Part shown: in pieces, positions 57,500 through 64,000 of the stretch
Layout of the letters: each line of letters starts with the position of its first letter
How positions within the stretch are numbered: position 1 is the first letter of the stretch
Assembly (NCBI RefSeq): GCF_047238265.1
Contig: NZ_JBDFMM010000001.1
Location: 4,712,001-4,776,000, forward strand
DNA from: Paenibacillus_F sp047238265
Lineage (GTDB): Bacteria; Bacillota; Bacilli; Paenibacillales; NBRC-103111
Reading direction: 5' to 3'
Length of the DNA: 64,000 bases
The notes under the pieces: model-generated
Told to the model about the DNA's origin: nothing
Databases searched by the model: none
What the model saw: the letters and a program-made list of their open reading frames with translations, nothing else
Program-made: the position numbers and the translations under genes

Positions 57500-58444
57500 A
57501 TGAAATGGTTCACGGACTATAGAGAAGAACTGGAGCTTGTTTTCGATGAGGCGGTCCGCCGGATTTCCTCCTTTCCCGTCCCGCTGAACACGGCCGGTCT
57601 GGACTATCTGGACAAGTTTCATCCCCTGAAAAAAAACAGCACGAAGAACTACATCTGCTATCTGCTGCCGTTCTGGCTGAGGGAACAGACCAAACTCCCC
57701 GCCGGTACGTACAGAACGCTTTCGTTAGCCAATGTGTTCGTCATGCTTCATTTTTTCGTCCAGGACGATCTCATGGACACCGATACGGGAGCGGAAGAGC
57801 GCCGGATGATGCTGCCCCTCTCGAATCTGTTCCAGGCCGAATATTCCCTTCTCTACCGTGGGTACTTCCCTTCCGATTCCCCGTTCTGGGCGTACGCGGA
57901 CACCTGTCTTCGGCAGTGGGCGGAATGTGCGGTCCGGGAGAACGAAGCGGATTATTTCCGCGTAGATCCCCTCCGCATCGCACATAAAGCCGCTCCCGTT
58001 AAGCTGGCAAGTACGGGCGTCCTGTTGTTAAGCGGTCAGGAAGAGCTGATCCGGCCGTTCTCGCGGCAGACCGATCATACGCTGCTGGCCCTGCAAATGG
58101 CCGATGACTGGGCCGACTGGCGGGAAGATCTGGAGATGGGCAGCTACAACTGCCTCCTCTCTCTGATCCGGACACGAAAAGGTTTGAAGCCGGATGAGCC
58201 GCTTACGGAAGACAACGTCAAACAAGCCGTGTTCACCCACGGCTGCCTGCGCGATTATGCCGAGGCCGCTGCGGCCTACTCCGCCGGTGCCCGGACCGGC
58301 TCGTTCCATACCCCGCATATGGATGCCTTTCATCAATCCCTGCTGGATGATCTCCTGACGGAGGCTGCGCGGATCGACAAAGAAAGGGGACTTTTGGAAC
58401 TAGGAGGATTTACCTATCTGCTGTCAAAAAGAAACAAACCATAA
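57500..58444 (+). CDS. Class I isoprenoid synthase-like protein (ComQ-like)
   Basis: 314 residues, all-helical, with two aspartate-rich motifs: DDLMD at 89-93 ('MLHFFVQDDLMDTDTGAEER') and DDWAD at 202-206 ('LALQMADDWADWREDL'). This is the pattern of polyprenyl diphosphate synthases and of ComQ, which prenylates a Trp in the ComX pheromone. Size fits ComQ (about 300). GAGGAGG precedes the ATG. The next gene codes for a small NHLP-leader peptide ending in Trp, 72 bases downstream on the same strand. So it probably modifies that peptide with a prenyl group; it could also be a stand-alone terpene enzyme. No close family is recognised by eye. Confidence 0.7.
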   Translation: MKWFTDYREELELVFDEAVRRISSFPVPLNTAGLDYLDKFHPLKKNSTKNYICYLLPFWLREQTKLPAGTYRTLSLANVFVMLHFFVQDDLMDTDTGAEERRMMLPLSNLFQAEYSLLYRGYFPSDSPFWAYADTCLRQWAECAVRENEADYFRVDPLRIAHKAAPVKLASTGVLLLSGQEELIRPFSRQTDHTLLALQMADDWADWREDLEMGSYNCLLSLIRTRKGLKPDEPLTEDNVKQAVFTHGCLRDYAEAAAAYSAGARTGSFHTPHMDAFHQSLLDDLLTEAARIDKERGLLELGGFTYLLSKRNKP

Positions 58445-58473
58445 TGACATTAGACCTATACCCATGCTATACT
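58444..58473 (+). promoter_or_regulatory. Candidate promoter before the small peptide gene
   Basis: ATGACA, 18 bases, TATACT, overlapping the end of the isoprenoid-synthase-like gene. This would let the peptide be made in excess of the enzyme. Confidence 0.4.
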
Positions 58474-58515
58474 CAGGGCGGAATGTGATCCCTTTACTTT
58501 GAAAGGATGAGCCTT

Positions 58516-58755
58516 GTGTCAGCAGAAGAGATTTTGAAAAATCAAATCATTGAGAAAGCTTGGGCGGACCCTGAATTCAAGAAAGCGTTGCTGAACGATC
58601 CCAAAGGAGCCTTGAAACAAGCCTTTGACATCGAGCTGCCGGAAACGGCGGACGTCAAAGTCTTGGATGAAGCACCGGGCCGGTACTTTCTCGTGATTCC
58701 TCCTAATCCGGCTGAAGTGCTCAGCGCCGAATCCGACCCGAACAGCGTCTGGTAA
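58516..58755 (+). CDS. NHLP-leader precursor peptide with C-terminal Trp (ComX-like in context)
   Basis: 79 residues. Residues about 3-64 look like the nitrile-hydratase alpha-like leader of ribosomal natural products ('AEEILKNQIIEKAWADPEFKKALLNDPKGAL' and 'ADVKVLDEAPGRYFLVIPPNP'). The remaining 14 residues, AEVLSAESDPNSVW, would be the core, with Trp as the last residue. There is no GG cleavage site and no Cys. GTG 58516 is chosen because AAAGGATG lies six bases before it; the ATG at 58507 is inside that site. The prenyl synthase-like gene upstream suggests Trp prenylation as in ComX. This pairing is an inference. Confidence 0.65.
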   Translation: MSAEEILKNQIIEKAWADPEFKKALLNDPKGALKQAFDIELPETADVKVLDEAPGRYFLVIPPNPAEVLSAESDPNSVW

Positions 58756-58771
58756 TCCCCCTACAAAACGA

Positions 58772-60676
58772 CTAGCCTAGAATCGATGGAAACCGGACGA
58801 CCGCTTCAGTGCCGACACCTTTCTCGCTCTTAAATTCCAGACGGCCATGCATAACCTCGATGATCCGGAAAGTGACCATAAGACCCAGGCCAGTCCCCTT
58901 GGTTTTCGTTGAGAAGTAAGGCTCTCCAAGTTTGGAGAGCTCTTTTGCTTCCATCCCCTCCCCGTTATCCCGGATATGAATCCACACTTCATTCTTCTCT
59001 TTGTACGCCCAGATCCGGATCTGCCCCTGCCCGTCCAAAGCCTCGATACTATTCTTAATGATATTAATAAACGCCTGCTTGAATTTCGAAGAATTGCCCT
59101 CAATGTACAGGTCCTCCGGCACCTCCAGCGTGATTTCACCGCCTTGCAGATTAGCCAGCGGAACCAGGATGCCCTCGATTTGCTTCAATTCCTGACAGAC
59201 GTTAAGAGACGTGATATGCTCCAGCTGCGGCTTTGCGAACGTAAGAAAGTCCGTAATAATGTTGGAGGCCCGGTCAAGTTCCTCGATCGCCATGTTCATG
59301 TACCCTTTTTCCTTCTGATCCAGCTTCTCCGCGGCCAATTGAAGGAAACCTCTCGTCACCTGCAGAGGGTTGCGCACTTCGTGAGCCACGGAGGCGGCGA
59401 GGTCGCTTATGATCTCCATTTTCTCCGCCCGCTGAAGCTCATTGTTGTACATGACCAGTTCCTTGGAATATCTCACGATTTTCTCGTGATCGCGGGCAAA
59501 TCCCCTGCCGAGAATAATGATCAGTGATGTCACGAAGCACACGATCCCAAACTTCCAGTAAACAAATTCGTACTGTTCGTTCTTGGCATAGAATACGAGC
59601 AGGTCGACGATTCCGGATGCCGCGAACAGACCGATTCCCGTCGTTAAAGTCACCCCGTCCTTGCTGCCCTTGGCCGCGTGGGTAATGGCCATTCCGATCA
59701 GCAGCACGAATTGAATCAGCATCGTAACCCCCAGAAGCGTAACCGTTACGAAATAATAAGCTTTGTCATACCGGTAGGAGGCCAGGTGGTTAACCAGCTG
59801 GAACAAAATACAGATAGCCGAGAATCCGATCTGGAACCAGCGGTACTTCGTCAGCATCGACCAGGTTCCGTGACCCAATATTTGTTCGAAATATACCGTC
59901 AGAGTCGGCAAAAACACAAGCAGCGCCAGGTCGAACAAGCTTTCGACCCACTTGCCCTGATCTTCAAAAAACGTATACGTAAACTGGGATGACCCGATCA
60001 TGAGCATCCCGATGGTCAAAATGACGAGACTGAGCGAGAGCCATTTGGCAAGCTGCCCCCGGTTCAGAAAAACGGTGCAGATCAGCATCAGAACGGCAAT
60101 GAACACGAAGGCGCAGCCCAATAAAACATCGGACAGATTCGCTTTGACATAGCCGGGAAGCAGCGCCTGATAATCTCCGATTTTCACGTTTTTCTGAAGC
60201 CCGATCCGGTCGCTGTTCGTTTCGATATGAATATAAACCGTTTTGCCCGATTCTTTGGCACTGAGCGGAATCAACAGCCGGTTCTTATCGTACACGTACG
60301 TGTGTCCCGCTTTATAGATTTTACGTTCATCCGTAAAAACTTCGATGCGGTGGCCGTACAGTTTTCCGATCAGCATGCCCGGCTCGTCCCAGTCCAGGCG
60401 GGGCAGCTCGATTTTCACCCAGAGTGCGGAAACGCCTTCCGGCTTGACCGGCATGTCTCCCTTCTCGTTGGCGGGCATCCATCCGTCAGTGCCGGCAGGA
60501 GCCTGTGTCTCACCAGAGCCAGTCCCCTGACTGTCCCATTTATAGGCCCATTCGGTAATCTTGAATGTATCCAGCGGAGATTGCCCCCGCGCCGTGGCCG
60601 GGACGAACAGCAGGGTAAGCAGCACGATCCCGATATACATGGACGCCAGGAACGACGTTGCTCTTGATTTAATCAT
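58772..60676 (-). CDS. Sensor histidine kinase with 7TM-DISM-type receptor
   Basis: 634 residues. After a signal-type helix, an extracellular beta-sandwich domain (about 35-180, 'SALWVKIELPRLDWDEPGMLIGKLYGHRIEVF', 'LLIPLSAKESGKTVYIHIETN') leads to seven membrane helices (about 185-400), as in 7TMR-DISM receptors. The kinase follows: H-box 'ASVAHEVRNPLQVTRGFLQLAAEKL', N-box 'FINIIKNSIEAL', G boxes 'IRDNGEGM' and 'TKGTGLGLMV'. The H-box is of the sporulation-kinase (KinA-E) sort, not the ComP/HPK7 sort. No response regulator is adjacent. It faces the peptide gene with 16 bases between the stops, and is a candidate receptor for the product. Confidence 0.8.
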   Translation of the reverse strand: MIKSRATSFLASMYIGIVLLTLLFVPATARGQSPLDTFKITEWAYKWDSQGTGSGETQAPAGTDGWMPANEKGDMPVKPEGVSALWVKIELPRLDWDEPGMLIGKLYGHRIEVFTDERKIYKAGHTYVYDKNRLLIPLSAKESGKTVYIHIETNSDRIGLQKNVKIGDYQALLPGYVKANLSDVLLGCAFVFIAVLMLICTVFLNRGQLAKWLSLSLVILTIGMLMIGSSQFTYTFFEDQGKWVESLFDLALLVFLPTLTVYFEQILGHGTWSMLTKYRWFQIGFSAICILFQLVNHLASYRYDKAYYFVTVTLLGVTMLIQFVLLIGMAITHAAKGSKDGVTLTTGIGLFAASGIVDLLVFYAKNEQYEFVYWKFGIVCFVTSLIIILGRGFARDHEKIVRYSKELVMYNNELQRAEKMEIISDLAASVAHEVRNPLQVTRGFLQLAAEKLDQKEKGYMNMAIEELDRASNIITDFLTFAKPQLEHITSLNVCQELKQIEGILVPLANLQGGEITLEVPEDLYIEGNSSKFKQAFINIIKNSIEALDGQGQIRIWAYKEKNEVWIHIRDNGEGMEAKELSKLGEPYFSTKTKGTGLGLMVTFRIIEVMHGRLEFKSEKGVGTEAVVRFPSILG

Positions 60677-60833
60677 TATGTATGCACCTCTGAAGAGAAT
60701 TAGAAAAAGAACAGTCTTTATGCAGGTTTACCTAAGATGACAAAATTCGCCAAATCCACTTATATTTCCTGCCTATTCGGAAAAATAAATGACAAAGCGT
60801 GATTTTATTCGACAAACATCGCTTTACCGCACT

Positions 60834-61166
60834 CTATTTCTCCTTCTCTACGGTTTCCAGCAGATAAATCCTGTCGCGGAACCCTCCGCGCTTGTCCGCT
60901 TTCCGCCTGCGTACAGCCTCCAATTCTTCCGGAGAAGTACCGTGCACATCCGCCAGGGCATGCAGAAGCTCCAGCAGATCGGCCAGCTCCTCCACGGCAT
61001 GGGCGTCATCCCCGGCTTCCAGATATTCGTTCCATTCTTCCCCGAGCTTCCGCCTCAGTTCAAGTCCGTATTCTCTTTCGCCGAGCACACGCGTGCGGCA
61101 GCTCTGTCCGTTTTCCCGGATGATGGCCGGTATTCGATCCCGAACGAGTTTATTATAAATGGTCAT
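60834..61166 (-). CDS. MazG-like nucleotide pyrophosphohydrolase
   Basis: 110 residues of the all-alpha NTP pyrophosphatase group: 'YNKLVRDRIPAIIRENG' start, then 'LRRKLGEEWNEYLEAGDDAHAVEELADLLELLHALADVHG', whose EExxE and ExxD residues bind Mg. Members hydrolyse NTPs or phosphoribosyl-ATP-like molecules to clean the nucleotide pool. The ATG at 61166 has GGAGG seven bases upstream. Single gene. Confidence 0.8.
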   Translation of the reverse strand: MTIYNKLVRDRIPAIIRENGQSCRTRVLGEREYGLELRRKLGEEWNEYLEAGDDAHAVEELADLLELLHALADVHGTSPEELEAVRRRKADKRGGFRDRIYLLETVEKEK

Positions 61167-61318
61167 ACGCAGCCTCCGTCCTAACGGTTCCGTTTGTTCT
61201 AAGCTTACCATTTTGCAAGTGACGTCAAAACATCCGAGGGCAGAAAGCGCAAATTTTCTTTCTTAAGAACCGCCGTGGGGACCGAACGGCCGAAAACGGC
61301 GCCCCTTCAAGGATTTTC

Positions 61319-61347
61319 TTGCACATTCCGCCGATTGCCGATACATT
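61319..61347 (+). promoter_or_regulatory. Candidate promoter of the MBL-exonuclease operon
   Basis: TTGCAC, 17 bases, TACATT, about 40 bases before the MBL gene start. Confidence 0.5.
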
Positions 61348-61385
61348 TATAAGTACTTGGGACAAACAGATCGGAGGAAAACACC

Positions 61386-62135
61386 ATGGACGTTCTTATA
61401 TTAGGAAGTGCCAGCGCTTCGGGAAGCAGAGAGAGGGACAACACTTACCTGCTTCTTCAGCATGAGGAAGGCAATTGGATGATAGACGTGGGCGGCAATC
61501 CGCTCGGCAAACTGAAGCAGGCTGAAATTCCGCTGCCGTCCATCCGGGGGGTCATTCTTACTCACTTTCATATCGACCATATTTTCGGTCTCCCTTCCCT
61601 GCTCTGGGGCATGTGGCTCGGCAAAAGAAAAGAGCCGCTCATCATCTGCTGCCCGCAGGATCACCGGGACCAGCTAGGCGACATTCTCCGCGCCTACCGG
61701 ACGGACGAATGGCCGATCGGCTTCGAGATCACGGTGCAGCCGTTCGACTGCGCAGAGCCCGGAACCCTGTTCGAGCAGGGCGATATGACCGTCTCCGCCT
61801 TTACGAGTCTGCATGCGGGCTCCACGTCCGGCATCCGGGTCGAATCCGGAGACAAAGTGCTTATCTATTCGGCGGACACGGCGCCGAGCGAATGGATACG
61901 CAGCCAGCCCCGGATAGACGTTCTGATTCATGAAGCGACACAGGCACGGGGCGATATGAGCATCCATACCAGCCTGGAAGGCATCCTGACCTACTATCCG
62001 GTCGACCGGATCCCTCAAGTGATCGCCATTCATCTTACGGATGACGAGCCTTATGAAGAGGTTTTAGCCCAATATAAAAAAACCGGCACACCCGGTGTGA
62101 AGCTGGCACACGATATGATGAGGGTTTCTCTCTAG
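61386..62135 (+). CDS. Metallo-beta-lactamase-fold hydrolase
   Basis: 249 residues. Metal-binding signature 'LTHFHIDHIFGLPSLLWG' (HxHxDH), later 'SLHAGSTSGI', 'YSADTAPS' and a C-terminal 'IAIHLTDDEP' His, the RNase Z/arylsulfatase-like layout. It has no exosite of tRNase Z, so a phosphodiesterase or a small-molecule hydrolase is likelier. GGAGG precedes the ATG. The exonuclease starts 14 bases after its stop, in one operon. Confidence 0.8.
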   Translation: MDVLILGSASASGSRERDNTYLLLQHEEGNWMIDVGGNPLGKLKQAEIPLPSIRGVILTHFHIDHIFGLPSLLWGMWLGKRKEPLIICCPQDHRDQLGDILRAYRTDEWPIGFEITVQPFDCAEPGTLFEQGDMTVSAFTSLHAGSTSGIRVESGDKVLIYSADTAPSEWIRSQPRIDVLIHEATQARGDMSIHTSLEGILTYYPVDRIPQVIAIHLTDDEPYEEVLAQYKKTGTPGVKLAHDMMRVSL

Positions 62136-62148
62136 GAGGTGAGTTTCT

Positions 62149-62817
62149 TTGAAAGTAATTGTGTATGATCTGGAGATGACCGTTACCCGCAAAAAGATCC
62201 ACGTTTCGGAAATTATCGAAATCGGAGCGGCGGCCGTTGAATTCACGGACGGCAAACCTGCCGTAACCGGCACGTTCCAGTCTTTCGTAAAACCGGACCG
62301 GTCCCCGGTTGTTTCCGCTTCTACCCAGGCCCTGACCGGCATTAAGCAAAGCGATCTGCAATCGGCGGAGTCCTGGCCGCTCGTACTGGAACGTCTGCTG
62401 GAGTGGATCGGAGACGGAGAATACTATCTGTGCGCGTGGGGTCCCGACGACCTGATCCAGCTTGGCAGCGACTGCCGGATGCACGGAGTCAAGACGGATT
62501 GGATCTGCAACCATAACAACCTGCAAAAGCTCATGGCCGGACTCGTCCAGCAGGAAAAGCAGCAGCAGATGGGCCTCAAAACCGCCCTCGAATACTGGAA
62601 TATCCCGTTCGACGGCTCCCATCACCGGGCCCTGGACGATGCGATGAATACCGCCAAGCTGTTCATCCATCTGCATGACCGGCTCGCGCTGGAGCGCAAC
62701 CAGGCGGGGGATCTTCCCCTGTATACGACGGAGGTCGTGTACAAAACCGGCGACAGCTTCACGAACAACCCGTTCGAAAAGCTGGCCCTGTTCGCACAAA
62801 AGGAACCTACGACGTAG
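62149..62817 (+). CDS. DnaQ-like 3'-5' exonuclease, KapD-like
   Basis: 222 residues with a DEDDh exonuclease: 'VYDLEMT' (first Asp and Glu), 'CAWGPDDLIQLGSDC' (second Asp) and 'GSHHRALDDAMNTAKLF' (His-x4-Asp). B. subtilis KapD has the same length range and 'DLE' start. It starts at TTG 62149 after GGAGGTG, seven bases. Translationally close to the MBL gene, and ended by a strong terminator overlapping its stop. Confidence 0.8.
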   Translation: MKVIVYDLEMTVTRKKIHVSEIIEIGAAAVEFTDGKPAVTGTFQSFVKPDRSPVVSASTQALTGIKQSDLQSAESWPLVLERLLEWIGDGEYYLCAWGPDDLIQLGSDCRMHGVKTDWICNHNNLQKLMAGLVQQEKQQQMGLKTALEYWNIPFDGSHHRALDDAMNTAKLFIHLHDRLALERNQAGDLPLYTTEVVYKTGDSFTNNPFEKLALFAQKEPTT

Positions 62818-62831
62818 GTTCCTTTTCTTTT
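62798..62831 (+). terminator. Terminator of the MBL-exonuclease operon
   Basis: AAAAGGAACCTAC and GTAGGTTCCTTTT form a perfect 13-bp stem with a three-base loop, followed by CTTTT; the exonuclease stop codon lies inside. Confidence 0.9.
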
Positions 62832-62881
62832 GGGCGGATAAGGTTCTCCGGCAGACATGCTGCTCTTGCTTCCGAGTTTTG

Positions 62882-63427
62882 TTACAGGACCGCTTCGACG
62901 GCGGGCTGCATATCCAGAGGATCGACACCCGACTCGAAGCGCTTCACGACGCTTCCCTCGCGGTCGATGAGGAATTTGGTGAAATTCCACTTCACATCGT
63001 TGCCTTCGAGCAGATGCGGCTGCTTTTCGGACAGAAACGCGTTCAGCATTTTACCGCTCGGATGATTCAGGTCAAAGCCTTCGAAAGGAGCTTGTTCCGT
63101 CAAGTAAGCGAAAAGCGGGTGCTTCTCTTCACCGCGCACGTCGATTTTCTCGAACAGGGGGAACGTAACGCCGTAGTTGAGCTGGCAGAAGGTGTTGACT
63201 TCCTCATTCGTGCCAGGCTCCTGCCCGCCGAACTGGTTGCACGGAAATCCGAGAACGACCAGTCCCCGGTCGCGGTATTTTTCATACAGCTTCTGCAGAT
63301 CGGCATACTGCGACGTAAACCCGCATTGGCTTGCGGTATTGACGATCACCAGCACCTTGCCTGTGTACTCTTCAAGCTTCGTTTCCGTTCCTCGAATGTT
63401 TCTGGCCGAATAAGGATATACGCTCAT
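62882..63427 (-). CDS. Glutathione peroxidase family thiol peroxidase
   Basis: 181 residues. The peroxidatic Cys is in 'IVNTASQCGFTSQYADL'; Gln in 'GFPCNQFGGQEPG' and Trp in 'VKWNFTKFLID' complete the tetrad. It is the Cys type (no TGA codon), which in bacteria normally uses thioredoxin rather than glutathione to reduce peroxides; the second Cys in 'NQFGG..' region is CNQF. The ATG at 63427 lies nine bases after GGAGG. Single gene; bsaA-like. Confidence 0.9.
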   Translation of the reverse strand: MSVYPYSARNIRGTETKLEEYTGKVLVIVNTASQCGFTSQYADLQKLYEKYRDRGLVVLGFPCNQFGGQEPGTNEEVNTFCQLNYGVTFPLFEKIDVRGEEKHPLFAYLTEQAPFEGFDLNHPSGKMLNAFLSEKQPHLLEGNDVKWNFTKFLIDREGSVVKRFESGVDPLDMQPAVEAVL

Positions 63428-63681
63428 CGTCAACTTCCTCCATGATCTCGCGGTCCCGCACTGCAGGGGCGGCTGCCCGGCGGCGGTACAGGTACCCCGC
63501 TTTTATTTGATTTGCAAAAATTGAATTGTCCACAATTTATGTACGAATTAAATGTAGCATAGTCCGGGAACCAAGTCAAAAACTTGGATACATACGTTTT
63601 TGCGGTTCCCAAAATTTCCATCCGGCATCCAAACGCGGTATGATAGAAACGAAAACATGCAGATAAGGTGGTAGAAATGAC

Positions 63682-64000
63682 ATGACAGGCAAGCGTAAAG
63701 GTTTTACAGGTCTTCTGCTTCTCGTGATGGCTCTTCTCGTCATCGCCGCGGGATGCGGGAAAGCGAAGACGGACAGCAGCGGTACGGCAACTCCGGCTCC
63801 GACACCGTCCCCGACGACAGCCGGCTCCGCGGGCGGTTCGGAACCGCCGAAGACGGACGGTAAAAACCCCGTCGTGACCATCGAAATGGACAACGGCAAA
63901 ATCATCAAAGCGGAGCTTTATCCCGAGGTGGCTCCGAATACGGTGAACAATTTCATTTCACTTATCAAAAAAGGATTTTACGACGGCAAAATCTTTCACC
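63682..64000 (+). CDS. Cyclophilin-type peptidyl-prolyl isomerase lipoprotein (cut by the window end)
   Basis: 106 codons visible, no stop inside the window. Signal helix 'GLLLLVMALLVIAAGCG' with lipobox AAGC, a Ser/Thr/Pro/Ala-rich linker, then the start of a cyclophilin domain: 'VVTIEMDNGKIIKAELYPEVAPNTVNNFISLIKKGFYDGKIFH' (in part), which is typical for PPIases. AAGGTGG lies 11 bases before the ATG at 63682; an ATG at 63677 is closed by a stop at once. It should fold or isomerise proteins outside the membrane. Confidence 0.85.
   Translation, partial: MTGKRKGFTGLLLLVMALLVIAAGCGKAKTDSSGTATPAPTPSPTTAGSAGGSEPPKTDGKNPVVTIEMDNGKIIKAELYPEVAPNTVNNFISLIKKGFYDGKIFH

Overview
The window looks like chromosome of a spore-forming, moderately GC-rich member of the Bacillota, most likely Paenibacillus or a close relative. 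Supporting signs are strong Shine-Dalgarno sequences with frequent GTG/TTG starts, a YheC/YheD-type ATP-grasp protein, a SleB-like hydrolase, a giant BclA-like collagen protein with an N-terminal domain typical of Paenibacillaceae, and candidate Fur, cre and LexA sites of Bacillus type. I saw no rRNA, tRNA, CRISPR array, insertion sequence or prophage.

Layout. 0-6 kb: FixH/YtkA-like lipoprotein, KGG stress protein, manganese catalase (frameshifted), an ATP-grasp/panD pair, a GT4 glycosyltransferase and a lone gcvH. 6-13 kb: a secreted S-layer-like protein, then a 1514-residue collagen-like protein preceded by its probable glycosyltransferase. 13-22 kb: SDR, cupin, UvrD-like helicase, SleB-like hydrolase, an ECF sigma factor with a membrane partner, a lipoprotein and a nitroreductase. 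22-27.5 kb: a five-gene fructoselysine operon (frlC-frlA-frlB-frlD-frlR) of the enteric type, with two nearly identical promoter/operator elements and a third related site. 28-40 kb: map (frameshifted), a TetR regulator with an internal repeat, a TRM11-like methyltransferase, an MFS/MarR operon (MFS frameshifted), deoD, msrA, an LLM flavin oxidoreductase with an SDR, a beta-propeller phytase and an iron-siderophore binding lipoprotein. 40.6-44.7 kb: the iron uptake operon efeO-efeB-efeU under a Fur-box promoter. 45-50.5 kb: NAD salvage (nadR, pnuC, an NrtR-like regulator) and a large unrecognised methyltransferase. 50.6-55 kb: proline catabolism (proline dehydrogenase, P5C dehydrogenase) and a frameshifted bacterial enhancer-binding regulator. 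55-64 kb: chemoreceptor, a ComQX-like prenyl-synthase/peptide pair facing a sensor kinase, then nucleotide and redox housekeeping genes, ending in a cyclophilin lipoprotein cut by the window edge.

The strongest candidate for an undescribed system is 57.5-60.7 kb. A class I isoprenoid-synthase-like protein with two DDxxD motifs is followed by a small peptide. The peptide has a nitrile-hydratase-like (NHLP) leader and a short tail ending in Trp. Next to it, convergently, is a multi-membrane-span histidine kinase. This recalls the ComQ/ComX/ComP pheromone system, but the precursor leader and the kinase class both differ.

Four otherwise well-conserved genes are broken by single-base changes. Three of the four carry the same extra A, turning GAG-CT into GAGACT. 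This points either to a recurrent consensus error or to an unusual mutational signature, so those genes should not be called dead without read-level checking.
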